Assembly: GCF_000471905.2 (NCBI RefSeq)
Contig: NW_006500103.1
Location: forward strand, 2,757,215-2,821,214
Direction: 5' to 3'
Length of the DNA stretch: 64,000 nucleotides
Origin: Amborella trichopoda
Taxonomy: Eukaryota; Streptophyta; Magnoliopsida; Amborellales; Amborellaceae
The notes beneath the pieces were generated by a model. It was not told the DNA's origin. It searched no databases and saw nothing but the letters and a program-made list of their open reading frames with translations. Shown here in pieces: positions 1 through 12,241 of this stretch. The translations under genes and the position numbers were made by a program. The first letter of the stretch is position 1. Every line of letters begins with the position of its first letter.

Positions 1-595
1 TGAGTCTAGGATGTAGTGTTATAAATCATCAAGCGCTAATCAATTAAGCCTATGCTCTTTTCCTACAAAATATAAGTGGTTGACTCCGAAAAAGGTTAAA
101 TCCACTTGTATGACAAGATGAAATCCATTATTTTGATTAGTTATATTACAATATTTGGGATACAAAATATATATCGCGAACCCTTGGCAATACTCAGTCA
201 TGCTAGTTCTTTAAACCACTACCCCTACCGACATTGCCCGCTGATCATTTTTCTCTACACCTCTAGTGACTATTGTCGAACGACACCAGACACCAGATAG
301 AGAGCAACAAGAAACTTATTTTCGCTATTCAATGGAGAAACCGTTCACAATCTCAATGGGAGAAACAAGCTTCTCTGGTAACATGAAGTATGGTTGCACT
401 ATCTCTCTTTAGGAGCTAAATTCTCTCTCTAAAGCTCGCTTTTATCTATATAGGAGGTCCTTGCCTCTCTCTAGGGGGAAGTCCTCCCTTTCATATCGTC
501 ACCCCTCCACAATCATAGAGGCCCTATATAAATTATCTCAAATACCCAACTTAATTATAAGGAACCTACAACAAGAGATATACTCAATCTTATAA
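1..595. other. Intergenic DNA, no gene seen
   Basis: No open reading frame here looks like a plant protein. The DNA is A/T-rich with a CT-rich patch around 405-490. It ends at the 9-bp target duplication of the MITE that starts at 596. Confidence 0.6.
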
Positions 596-990
596 GGGTG
601 CGGTTTCCATAAGGTTACAACCTTAAACAATCCAACTAACTTGCACCTTCAAATTTTATCATAATATATAATTTTGATGTAAAATGTTATTAGAATTATC
701 TCAAAATCTATTTTTATATCTAATTATAAAATTTTAAATTTCAAAAAGGGTTAAAATCAAGTAGATCTATAAACATATGAAAATCTTGAAAATGGACGGT
801 GTAGATAATATGTTGTAAGATGCGTTATTATTTAGACTCAAAATCTTTTTATATTTCATAGTCGTACATCTCGATGTCGAGATGATCAATCACAGGGTTT
901 TTCAATATTAAAATAACTTTTTCCGATGGATTTTTGAGGTGCACTTGTAGTTCCACATTTTAAAGTTGAAACCTCGTATAAACTTTTTCC
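596..990 (+). mobile_element. Palindromic Mutator-like MITE (family 1), copy A
   Basis: This 395-bp non-coding element is flanked by an exact 9-bp direct repeat, atcttataa, at 587-595 and 991-999. The ends are imperfect inverted repeats: the left reads gggtgcggtttccataagg and the reverse complement of the right reads ggaaaaagtttatacgagg. Inside the left end sits a near-palindrome around aaggttacaaccttaa. A 16-bp core near-palindrome, atctcgatgtcgagat, lies at 868-883. A 9-bp duplication with terminal inverted repeats is typical of Mutator-like elements; that superfamily assignment is an inference because no transposase is present. Confidence 0.85.
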
Positions 991-999
991 ATCTTATAA

Positions 1000-1558
1000 T
1001 CGCTTGCATTTATTAGGTATAGAAACTTTGTGGGACTCTTGAAGTTTGTCCAAAAGCCCAAACACGCCAGACTAAACTATACATTTTCTTCTATTTTAAA
1101 AGAGGTTCAAACTTCACTCCTAAGCCAATGGTAGATCTGGAAAATGCCCCATACCTTCTTATAAAAGTCACGACTTTTTATTTCACAAAAGTTTAAGACA
1201 TCATCATTGTCAAATCCTTTTCCCACATAATTGGGTTGGCTACATGAATTATGGTATATCATTTTGCTCTATTAAGGGGTATATTCTCAATGAAGTCATA
1301 AGTTCCTGTATCTTTTCTCACTACTTCCAACCATATCTTTTTGAGCCTATCCCTTATTATTTTTTTAGCCTTCCACTTAAACTAACTTGCACTCACAAAA
1401 GTAGTAATGGATAAAAATTAAAAAGTGTAAAAAATAACAAATTGGCTATAATGAAGAGAGAAAAATAACTCCTCCATCCGGAGTAGGATTGGTTTCCATA
1501 GCTGGGTTTGGGATGGGTTTAAGCCACCTCGCTTGTATTAGAAAATAAATCTTGATAT
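1000..1558. other. Intergenic DNA, no gene seen
   Basis: A/T-rich sequence with no coding potential that I recognise. The short ORFs are unlike any known family. Confidence 0.5.
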
Positions 1559-1774
1559 ATGCCAACATTTGGGTTTCAAACAGTTTGCTAGCACCTTCCC
1601 GACATTTGAGTTTCAAACAGTTTGCTAGCACGTTCCCAACTGTCCGGCATCACCAGAAACAGTTGGTTTTCATCAACATTCTGAGGAACAATGCACCCAA
1701 ACCGGCTGTTGTCGGCATCACATGTTGTCGTCGCTGAAGTGCTAGCAAATTGATTGAAACCCAAATGCTAGCAT
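1559..1774. repeat. Inverted-repeat (hairpin) element with internal tandem copy
   Basis: An arm at about 1560-1593 (around catttgggtttcaaacag) returns as its reverse complement at about 1738-1771 (around attgaaacccaaatgctag). The left arm is also repeated directly just downstream (about 1600-1635), so the region has two left arms and one right arm. It could be a small MITE or a hairpin RNA source. I could not find a clean target duplication. Confidence 0.55.
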
Positions 1775-3598
1775 TGTACAGTTTTCCTTACTAACAAGAA
1801 CACGTTCATTTTCCCAAAGTTCCACAATGTTTGCATGAAGTACGACTGGTTGTTGCATACCCAAAATGAAAGTTGGGTGGCTTGTTTGGATCGTACGATT
1901 GAGAACCTGTCCACTTTAATCTAAAGGTCCTTCAAATTAGAATAAAAATGCTTCTTTTGTTTTTATTTTCAATTTCTGAACTCAGCTAGAAATTTCAAAT
2001 TTTATAGCACAACTATATGGATTCACTACATGTATTGATCGGGCAAAGGACCTACTTAAGAATACATTATTGATCGATTTTTTTTTTTTCATTCATCGAA
2101 GAATGAGTCATTTACCCATAATAAGAATGGAACTCAATACATCATGGTGTGACACCAACCACTACGACTACCTTTGCTTTGAGTTCATTCTTAGATTTGA
2201 GATTTTTGGATCTACTCTGATTATGTGTTCCTTCTTATTTAAAAAGAATGAGAATAAAAAGATAAAGTATATCATGTGCTCCTTCTCATTTAAATTTGAC
2301 AATCCAAAAATCGAAAAAGTCTTTGTTCATCTTCGAACATTTTGTTAAAGCACATACAAAAGCATTTCTGAAAATTTTCCCTATTTGATATTTGAAAAGA
2401 TTCCATCCCAAATTTCTCGGTCATGGAAATACTCCTAGATAGGTTTTGCCATAGAGAGTGAGTGTACGATATGCTCCTGAAGAAACATATAATCTTTTGG
2501 AGTTATGCAAAATTTATTGATGTATGATTTAACAAAATAAATCATACAGGCCCTACACTTTCTTCATCGCCATGGAACCCATTAATTGGAGGGTGATAGG
2601 GCACATTGCTACTTTTAGGATGTGGATCATACTGCCTTTTTAAAAGATAAATTGTCTTGCTCAACTGAATAATACTATAATACCTTGTTATGCATGGATA
2701 CAAATAGGTTCCTCAAATTTCTCATCAATAACAGATGGTTGATGGGCTTCACTCCTCCATTTTATGTTGTTGACATTGGATGCTTATATCAGTCAGCAAG
2801 AGGAGAAAATCACCATTCAATTAAGGGAAATTTATTAAATTATTCATAGGAGATTTACTATTTAATACTTTATCTATATCTTGTAATTGTATTTCAAAAT
2901 AACCATAAAAAAACACAAGATCATGAGTTAGAATAGTTTCAAGTGGGTAAAATATTAAATTGTTTCTCTCTCATGGGTATATATCGATAAATTTCCTTTT
3001 AATTAATGTTGTTCTTATTGAAAAAATTACTCAAATCTTGCTATATTTAATAGGTCATAAATGGCTCTGAGCGATTTAACAAACAATTGCGAAACTGCCG
3101 CCTTCATCTTACAAAAATAGCCAAGATTTTTAGTGCCACTTCGTTGAATTTGGCGAAGGCAATGCATATTTGAACTCAAATATTTGTCTTATAAATTTAA
3201 AAACATATTCTCCTTTTTTTAAAAGAAAAAAAATTCTATATATAGATTATAAAATAAATAGCATGGTGAAAAATATTTATGCATAGTTTTGCCAAGACAA
3301 TTAAAAGAGCATATTAAAAGAGCTCACACTCAAACCTCACAGTCAAACCATTCATTATTGATATCACATGTTTGAGTTGGAGTATTTCATTTGAAATTAA
3401 ACATGTACTATATACATTATTAGTAAGGAAAACTATTATTTTAAAGATAGTCCTATATGCTCAATACGTATATATTTATGTGTTTAGAGACTGTCAACCA
3501 TATGATCGAATGCTTAGCTCGAACCTATTGTATTTATTATGCCCTAGTTAATAATTGACGGCTAGTTAATAATTGAGGGCACCTATGGTTTAATATTT
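1775..3598. other. Intergenic A/T-rich DNA
   Basis: No gene recognised. The sequence has poly-T runs and short low-complexity patches only. At 3544-3558 and 3562-3576 a 15-bp unit, ctagttaataattga, is repeated directly, just before the MITE at 3599. Confidence 0.45.
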
Positions 3599-3990
3599 GG
3601 AAAAAGTATATATAAGGTTGCAAGCTTAAAATGTGGAATTAAAGTGCACCTCAAAAAGCAATTGAGAAATATTATTTTAATGTTGAAAAACCTTCTTATT
3701 GATCATCTCGACACCGAGATATATGAATATGAAAACAAAGAAAGATTTTGAGTCTAAAGAATAATACATCTTGCAATACATTATGTAGACCATTCATTTT
3801 CAAAATTTTTATATGTTTACGATCTACTTGATTTAAATTATTTTTTAAATCTAAAATTTTATAATTAGAGATAAAATATATTTTCAGGCCATCGTAAGAA
3901 TTTTAACACCAAAATTGTGTGTTATGATAAAATTTAGAGGTGCACCGTAATTTGCTTGTGTAAGGTTGCAACATTATGCAAACCACACCT
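3599..3990 (-). mobile_element. Family 1 MITE, copy B (inverted)
   Basis: It begins ggaaaaagtatatataagg and ends with gcaaaccacacct, the reverse complement of the usual left end, so it lies opposite to copy A. The core reads atctcgacaccgagat. Flanks ttaatattt and tttatattt differ at one base over 9 bp, consistent with an aged target duplication. There is no coding capacity. Confidence 0.75.
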
Positions 3991-4522
3991 TTTATATTTT
4001 GAGAATTAATCAAGTTTCCACTAAAAACACTCATTTTAAGCAGGGGCATTTTAGTCTTTTCAAGGTTTTAAAAAATCTTCCCCTTCGTTTCGGTCAGCGA
4101 TTCGTAGACTCGGAAAGTCGGTACATTTCGTACCATCGCCTAGGAAAAATGACATGGATTCCCTTACTTTTTGTATTGGATGGCAATTATACCCTCGCCT
4201 TTAACGCATATATTTTCCCCTCTAGTTTTGTGTTAGTACACTATGATCCATTGGTTACCAAAAGAATAGTCTGTTGGGTCAAATTGTAGCCGATGATTAG
4301 AATGAAGAATGGTGATTGAGAAATAGAGGACATGACCATGTCCTATTTCTGGATATTGTAAGCGAATTTGATTTTTCCCGGTTATCTAAAACTCAGTTGT
4401 TCAGATTGAGAATCTCCGATTTGGACCGAGAATAATTCGGGATTTTGGGAAGTATCAAACCATTCCACTCAGAACTAAAACCTTTTTTTTTTTTTGGAAT
4501 TTTTAATGTTATTCCAAATTTC

Positions 4523-4618
4523 TATAACCTTGAGTAACTTAAAAATGAATTTCATTATTATTATTACTATTATAACCTTGAGTAACTTAAAAATGAATTT
4601 CATTATTATTATTACTAT
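4523..4618. repeat. Perfect 48-bp tandem duplication
   Basis: Two identical 48-bp units, 4523-4570 and 4571-4618, each start tataaccttgagtaactt and end in an (att)n-like tract. The lack of any mismatch implies a recent duplication. Confidence 0.9.
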
Positions 4619-4659
4619 TCAATCCTTTTTTAAAACACATATTTCTCTAAAGGTGAGAT

Positions 4660-5028
4660 TTGTATAAAGCATTACACCTAGACTATCACATTAAGGCAAA
4701 CCTTTAAAGACTAAACTATGCTTAAAGGTGTAGTTTCGGTAGCAGAAAAGGTTTGTCATTGTCATGATATTAAAATTTATTTGTATCCCTAATTATGAAA
4801 TTTAGAGATCAAATAATAATGCAGATGGAGCGAATCCATGAAGAGTATTTTTTTTTAAAATTGACTGTCCAAATAATGCACTACAACAAGCAAACACTAA
4901 TGACTTGAAATCTTTTTGTTTTTTTATCTGTACATCTCGAGGTAAAGATAATAAATGTAAAGTTTTTCCAGTATGGGAATACTATTTTTTGATGATTTTG
5001 TAAGGTACACCTTGTTTCAACAATATAT
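4660..5028 (+). mobile_element. Degenerate family 1 MITE
   Basis: The order of landmarks matches copy A (left end about 4700, core region tacatctcgaggtaaag near 4932, right-end-like gtaaggtacacc near 5001), but the sequence has drifted and both ends are unclear. It abuts copy C, suggesting repeated insertion at one site. Confidence 0.45.
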
Positions 5029-5409
5029 GGGCATGGTTTCTATAAGGTGCACTTCCAAATTTGATCATCATATATAATTTTGGTACAAAAAATTCTTAAG
5101 ATTATCTTAAAATCCCTTTTCATCTCTAATTATAAAATTTGAATCTCCAAAAATAGATGAAATCAAGTAGATCTATAATCACATGAAAATCTTGAAAATG
5201 AACGGTCTAGATAATGTGTTGCAAGATGCATTATTTATAGGACTCAAAATCTTTTTTTTTTTTCTTTTTTTTTCATATTCCTACATCTCGATGTCGAGAT
5301 GATGAATTAGAGGGGTTTTTCAACATTAAAACAATCGCTTCCGATGGATTTTTGAGATGTATCTGTAATTCTACTATTTTAAGGTTGCAACCTTATATAA
5401 ACTTTTTCC
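5029..5409 (+). mobile_element. Family 1 MITE, copy C (left palindrome deleted)
   Basis: It starts gggcatggtttctataagg and ends aaggttgcaaccttatataa then actttttcc. The right end keeps a perfect 14-bp palindrome, aaggttgcaacctt. At the left end the sequence jumps from ataagg to tgcacttcc, so the left palindrome and the following 15 or so bases are missing. The core atctcgatgtcgagat is intact near 5287-5302. No convincing target duplication is visible. Confidence 0.7.
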
Positions 5410-5449
5410 TTATGTAATTCCTAAATCTTTGTATACGGCAAAAGGTGTG

Positions 5450-5668
5450 GCGGGTGGCCAGGCCCTTAAAATCTAGGGCATGTGGCCCGATGGCTTGGGC
5501 CTAGCCCGGTCCAACCATAATTTTTCTTTACTTATTTATTATTTATTTAGCCCGGATCAGCCGTAATAGGTTTAGGGCAGGGCTTGGCCCAAGAACTGTT
5601 TAGCCCTATTAGGGATCGGACGAGCCGACCCTATGGGGACCATGGTGGCCTGACCCACTGCCAGCCTT
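5450..5668. mobile_element. GC-rich 'ggtggcc' MITE fragment (hAT-like)
   Basis: A GC-rich island in A/T-rich DNA, full of ggccc/gggcc words. It begins near gcgggtggccagg and ends near actgccagcct. It resembles better-bounded GC-rich elements elsewhere in this window (15637, 19869, 22631, 61924, 63316). Boundaries are uncertain. Confidence 0.45.
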
Positions 5669-5684
5669 AATATCAATAATATAT

Positions 5685-6081
5685 GGGTGCGGTTTGTATA
5701 GAGCCTAGGCTCTAAACAATCAAATTAGAGCCTACTTTCAAATATTATAGAGAAATGTGGTTTGAAGACTAGAAATCTTTGTGATGGCCTTAAAATATAT
5801 TTTCATCTTTATATATAAAGTTTAAAGATTAAAAAGTAGTGTAGATTGACATGTCTATGAAAATTTGAAAATATTGAAAATACGGTCCAAAAATGCATTA
5901 CAAAATACATTATTTTCAAAACTAAAAATCGATTTTTTTTCTTATGTCCATACATCTTGATATCGAGATGATCAATCAGAGGATACTTGGACATCAAAAC
6001 AATCTCTTGTAATGAAATTTTTGTGATAGGCTCCGATTTGGTTGATTGTTTAAAGCGTAAGCTCTATATAAAGTTTTTTTC
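5685..6081 (+). mobile_element. Family 1 MITE, copy D (agagcctaggctct type)
   Basis: It is flanked by an exact 9-bp duplication, ataatatat, at 5676-5684 and 6082-6090. The left end reads gggtgcggtttgtatagagc and carries the perfect 14-bp palindrome agagcctaggctct in the position where other copies carry aaggttgcaacctt. The core near 5955-5970 is atcttgatatcgagat. The element ends about 360 bp upstream of the ARI2-like start codon, so it lies in that gene's promoter region. Confidence 0.85.
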
Positions 6082-6090
6082 ATAATATAT

Positions 6091-6444
6091 TATCCCGGAC
6101 TAATGTGGTTGAAAAAATCGAGGGGTCATTACGCAATACAATACAGACAAAAGATTGAAGGAAGTTTAGTGGTTTGTCGTTGCACCTTGGTCATTTCGAT
6201 CGAAGGTAGGGATACACGAATTCTTTCGTCCTCGACTCCCATCGACGATCGTGTTCTAAAGCCTAAAGAAACCTCCCTCTTTTTTCTACCGAGTTTCCAT
6301 TCTCTCTCCCATCTCGCTTCTTCACCAAGCTTCTCTTTCTTCTCTCTCTTCTCTGCAATTTCCCTGTTTTTTCACGAGGTATTTATGAGATATTGCCGTG
6401 GTTTGGCACCTGAAAATCACTGGAAAGCTTGAAGCTCTTCTTCA
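6091..6444 (+). promoter_or_regulatory. ARI2-like promoter/5' leader with a uORF
   Basis: The region between copy D and the ARI2-like ATG is pyrimidine-rich (tctctctcccatctcgct and similar at 6300-6360), as in many plant 5' leaders. An upstream ORF of 15 codons plus stop runs 6385-6432 and ends 12 nt before the main ATG at 6445. The transcription start and any leader intron cannot be placed by eye. Confidence 0.4.
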
Positions 6445-9400
6445 ATGGCGGATTTCGAGACCAGCGATGATGATTACTATGGCGATGACTCACTTGATGG
6501 ATTGGATCAAGAGGAAGACGATCTCTTATGGACTCCACAGAGAACCCCTTCTAGTGCTTCTAAGGTTTGAATTCCTGCTCTGGCTATTGTGAGTAATAGA
6601 AAACTGATTGCCGATTACTTAGTTATTTTGCACTGAAATTTTTGTTTTTTGTCGTGACTCGAGCTTGACTTTTGGATTGGTGTTGCGTGTATTGACTTTT
6701 TGGATTAGGTTTTATTGAATTTTTCGATTTTTTCAGTGAAGTATGTGTAATCGTTTGATTCTAGGTTTTGTTCTGTTATTCGTATATGGAATTCCCATGC
6801 ATGATGTTGAGATTAGCTTCTGCTACTCATGTTAGTGTGTTTCTCTGGTTCCAGCGAAAAGATTGGGTCTTTGATTGCATTATTTTTTTTTCCTCTTATT
6901 AGTTATTTTATTTTGTGAAATATGCTACCCCTTTGGATGAAGCATTGCATATACTTGTTTTTTAATTATTATTTTTTCCTGTTGAACATGTAGTTGTGAT
7001 AAAGAGAGATACTTAACTGGTTGTAGTTGCTATGATTCTTTTATCTATCTGTAGTGATAAATGTAAGTTTTGAAGTAGTGTTTGAGACTTGAACTTTGTT
7101 CCAATTATCTTTCTTTCTTTTCTCTTCTGTCTGTTACACTGTTTTTCATTGTACCTTTGCTTATTTGTGGTGTTGTTTAGATTTGTTGGAATCTTTTGTT
7201 TTGTTTTTTGTTTTTTTTCTTTTACAGTGGTTTATGACTAATTTTATGGCATTCTTTTTAGATATATTATGGGATCCATGTATATGATTGAAATATTTTG
7301 CTTGTCTAAGATCCACTGCGCTATCTGGCTTTTGTTGAGTCTGATATGTTCTTTTTCAAAATATTTTTTTGGTCTTCTTAGTTAATCTGTAATAACTTTA
7401 GAATTACATGCACCTCTCTCACAGTTGGATGAGTTTGGAGAACTCAATTATAGTATTGTTTCCTATTGATTCTGTGTTTTTTGTCCATGAAGAAAAGTTA
7501 CCCTGTTTTCTCTATTTCTTATGGAATATCTGCCTAGACTTGGGATTGCGTTTCTATAATACTTTCCTAGTAAACTAATTTTATTAAGGGATTGTACACA
7601 GTGAGACCATTTACCTTTAGTACAAGGAGGTCACAATTATTTATAACCGTCTGATGTGAAATTTGATAGTTTGGATGTGTTGCGAAGTTCGACAAAGTTT
7701 CTTTTGAACTTTTAGCTTGAGTAATGGAACAAGTGCAGCAGCCCAGTTTCACATTCAACGGTCAAGATTAGTTGTGACCACCTTTTACCAAAGATAAATG
7801 GTCTCATTGTATGCTTTACCTTTTATTAATGCACCCCAAAGATATAGGTACATTGATTCGTGGAGAATATACAAGCAGTACAAGTGTTGATTTCTGTTTA
7901 CGCTCCTCCTGGTCATGCAGTTAACAATGGTTTACATTTCCATTGCATCCATTGAAACAGTATAAAGGACATGCATGCTAGTCACTTTTGTCATAAATCT
8001 ACTGCACTATGTAACAATCCTTCTTGTGTCATCCTTGCATGACATGAATCTCCCAGTATTGAACTGCAAAGCATGGTTTTATGAACATTATCTTATGTCT
8101 TATCCCTTGTTTTGTAGTTTCTGTTGCAGACCACAATAATGATCATTTTGTTTGAACCCATGTGACTTTGTTGTATATTATGTTTCATAATTTGTTTTTT
8201 TAATGCCTGTATGGTTCATTACTTGAGATGAGGGCATGGTATTGGAATATTGCCTTGTATATAGCGTTCACTATTATCTCTTTAAGATAACTCAGGGTCT
8301 GAAAGTTCTCCTATTTGATGAGATATTCTGGCTTGTTCTCAGGTTATCACCAGGGCATCTCTTCTTGCTGCCCAGGTATGCTTTTGTGTTGTTGACATTT
8401 CATATGAGTGGTTTTCAATCTGCCATGATTTGGCTGTGTCCCAGAAAATCATGTTTGATATGCATAATATTACTTCATTTGCTGTGTTCCTAGTTCTCAA
8501 GTATTTTTTTGCTCCCCCTGATTGATGACTAACCATGTGTAGAGGGAAGATTTGAAGAGAGTAACAGAAATGCTGACACTCAAGGAGCATCATGCTCGTA
8601 CTCTACTCATCCATCATCGATGGGATGTTGAGAGGTTACTAGCTGTGCTTGTAGAGAAGGGAAGAGATCGGTTATTCACTGAAGCTGGTATTCCAATCTT
8701 AGATGCAGCGCATCAGGCCTCTGCACGTTCCACATCATCAATAATGTGCAATATATGCATGGAGGACATATCTCCCAATGATGTTACTACTATGGATTGT
8801 GGACATTGTTTCTGCAATGATTGTAAGCATTCTTTACTCTGTTGTTAATGAATCCAGTTCCTTACAAATTAAGGTCTCGTTTGGTCATACCATTTAAGAA
8901 TAACTAGCGTTGTTCGTTCCTCCACCGATCTAGGAGTGAAGGATGGTGCACTTTGATCTGCTCCACTATTCATGACTGAGTTGCTTTCCTGACACTGCTC
9001 ATTAACAAACCTCTGCCAAAATATTCATGACTTTGAATTTTGAAAAGGAAACCCTTCCTTATTGGAGTTGTTGGGCTATTGAAATGGGGCTTGATATTGT
9101 TTAATTGCTTCACAATTAGATGTTGTGACCAAGTTTATTTGCTTGTGCGTGATTAGGTTGGACGGAACATTTTATTATTAAAATAAAGGAGGGAGAAAGT
9201 CGGCGTGTAAGATGCATGGCACACAAGTGCAATGCAATTTGTGATGAGGCGATAATAAGAAACCTAGTTAGCGTGAAGGATCCTGAGGTGGCAGAGCGTT
9301 TTGAACGGTTTCTTCTTGAGTCGTATATTGAAGATAATGGCAAGGTCAAGTGGTGCCCAAGTGTTCCACATTGTGGAAATGCAATTCGTATTGATGGTGA

Positions 9401-12203
9401 TAGCTATTGTGAGGTGGAATGCACATGTGGTCTTCAGTTTTGCTTCAGATGCTCATCTGAGGCACACTCTCCTTGTTCGTGTTTGATGTGGGAGCTATGG
9501 ATTAAGAAATGTAAGGATGAATCAGAGACGGTCAACTGGCTTACAGTTCACACTAAGCCTTGCCCGAAGTGTCACAAGCCAGTGGAGAAAAATGGTGGCT
9601 GCAACTTAGTGACTTGCTTATGTGGGCAGTATTTTTGGTATATAACCATCTCTTGCATAGTATTTGACTTATTTTTTGGCTGTTCCTTGGCCTCCTACTT
9701 GCGATAATAGCAAATTATGTCTAGATACATGTATTCTTGGTGCTTGTTTTTTACAGGATTGTGCTTTTATTTTTAGTTTTTAATGCATGGAAGAACTGCA
9801 TATGAAAATCATATATACTAGAATGCTGGTTGGTCCCGACTTTAAAGGAGAAGAAGTCATTTCTCTTCTATTTTTTTTTTTTTTGATCTATTCTTCCCTT
9901 CTTTGTTGGAATTGCATTCTAGTCTTTATTGTTAGCTATTCTTCTTTTTCTGATAAATATATCGACAAAATGATTTTGATTGTGTACATTAACACTTATG
10001 CTTCTCACTAGGCATCTTTTTGTAGTTTGTTCTTGTTTTCAGTATATCTTTTGGCAAGGCATTTATTGATTTTTAGCTGTTTGTGAATTGATATTCTATA
10101 TTCTCCTACTAGCTAGGGGCCTGTTTGGATGTCAATTAATTTTATTTGAAATAGCTATTCTATCTGAAATTAATATATCCTGGATGATATTATATCTTTT
10201 AGCTGTGTGGTATGTACCTTGTATTATTATGTACGATATTATTTACCTTTTTTTTTTTGGGATTTCCAACTATTTTTAGTCATTTCTGACTAAAAGCATG
10301 TTATTTTCTGCAAATTTCTTTGAATGAAGTAAAAACAGATTTCAAAAAGATAAACTTATATGTAAGGGATTGTATACAATGAGACCATTTACCTTTCATA
10401 CAAGGTGGTCACAATTCCTTAGAACCATTTGATGTGAAATTTGATAGCTTGGATGTGTCACAAATTCGAGAAATTTTCTTTTAAAATTTGAGCTTGGTCA
10501 ATGAAATAATTGCAGTCACTCAATTTCGCATTCAGTGATCAAGATTATTGTGATGAATGTTCAAAAAGATGGATTCAGGCGCCTAGGTGGTCGGGTGGGT
10601 GCCTAGAGACAGGGTGCGCTCACCAAAATAAAAAACCCCCTCCCCCCACCCCAAACATAAAAAGCAGGGGATTAGAATCAATCACCTAATCAACAAACCT
10701 GTAAAATACATAAGATTAAAGAATTAAGTCAATAACTATTACTTTACAATAAGACTTAAATGAATAGCTGAATATGTAAGACATTGACCTTAGTTTCACT
10801 TTCACATAAGACTTAACCCATTAAGATATCACATAATCAATTATTTATCAAATAAACTAAAACAAAAAGGAATCAACTATTAATAAAAGAATATGATATA
10901 TGCTCAATTTCATCATCAAAGTGAGAAAAACTTCAATTAATCACCAAAAAAATCTAAAAATCACCAAAAAAATCTATCTTTTAACTACAAACATGTAAAT
11001 ATATCGTAAAAGAAAAAAAAAAGTAAAAGAAAACACCCATGATGCATAACATAATATGTTGTAGCACAATAAAATCAAAACTCTTTTTCAAATATGATAA
11101 TACATTAAAAATATCAAAATCAAATCGATGTCGGTGCAAACCTCGTCTATTGGGTCGCCAAAAGTTTTCAAAATCAACTACTTGAAGCTCCAAATCCACC
11201 CACGAACTATTGCCTTCAATTTAAGAAGAAATTGAAAAAATAAAAAATTTATCAATCTTCCGATAAATCACAAAAGAGGGTTTTGGGGGGTTTTTCTCAC
11301 CCTAAAGGCCACAGATTTTCTATCGGGGGTTTAGAATACCTCTAAAACCTTTTTCCCCCTTTTTAGGAGGAAAAATTACATTTTTTACCCTCACCGAGGG
11401 TTTTTTTCTGCCCTCCCGTAAGTTGTCCCCTAAATTATGTGCTTTTTCTGATAATTGGCCTAGTTCGAATTTGTTGCCAATCCTATTTTGGTGACTGAGA
11501 GATTGAGCAATGATTGATTGCTTCTATTAGTTGGGATATGCTTTATGAATTCAGGATACTTATGTTCCTTTTTGGATTTATTTTTGTATTTTGGACCTCT
11601 TTATTTTTTTGACAATTCTGTTCGGATCATCTCAGATTTGTTTCTTTTTAATTGGTCCATATGCATTTGACTTGTTCTTTGAAGCCTGAACTATACACTC
11701 CATATTTCATCTGGTCACATTTTCTGCACAGGTCTTCAACCAGGCAACTTTTATAGTATCCCTCTTTTTTTGTTAACATTCATTGTACACATGTTCTGGA
11801 AGGTAATCCCATGTTGCAGTTGATGTGATTCCAATAAACAAAGGGAGGAGTCGAGGGAGCGGGAGGAAGATCTCAATCGGCAGATCATTTTTATAGTCCC
11901 CTTTGCTGAGAAATCAACAATTTCGTTGTCCTCAGAGTATGTAGCTCATGTGAGCCAATCAGTAGACTGCCATCGCGGTTTCTGGTGAACTTGGTTTGAA
12001 TGCTGGGACCTTGGATGATATCACTGGGTCAGACATTTTGAATAGTCTTAAGCCATCTTAAAGGAAGATAAATGCAGTAGGCTAAAGCTGATGGTGCTAT
12101 GGGAAACAAAAGGATGGGAGGAAATTTACTGGATGTGGAATTCCATTTTTAGGTTCTTGATGAGTGGATAGATACTGTTAGCCACAAGAACAGATTTGAT
12201 CGT

Positions 12204-12241
<38 letters not shown>

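Noticed and set aside
3544-3576. Paired ctagttaa repeats resembling a reported SUVR5 binding consensus
   Set aside because: The match is short and A/T-rich, and chance occurrence is likely; there is no basis for claiming a binding site.
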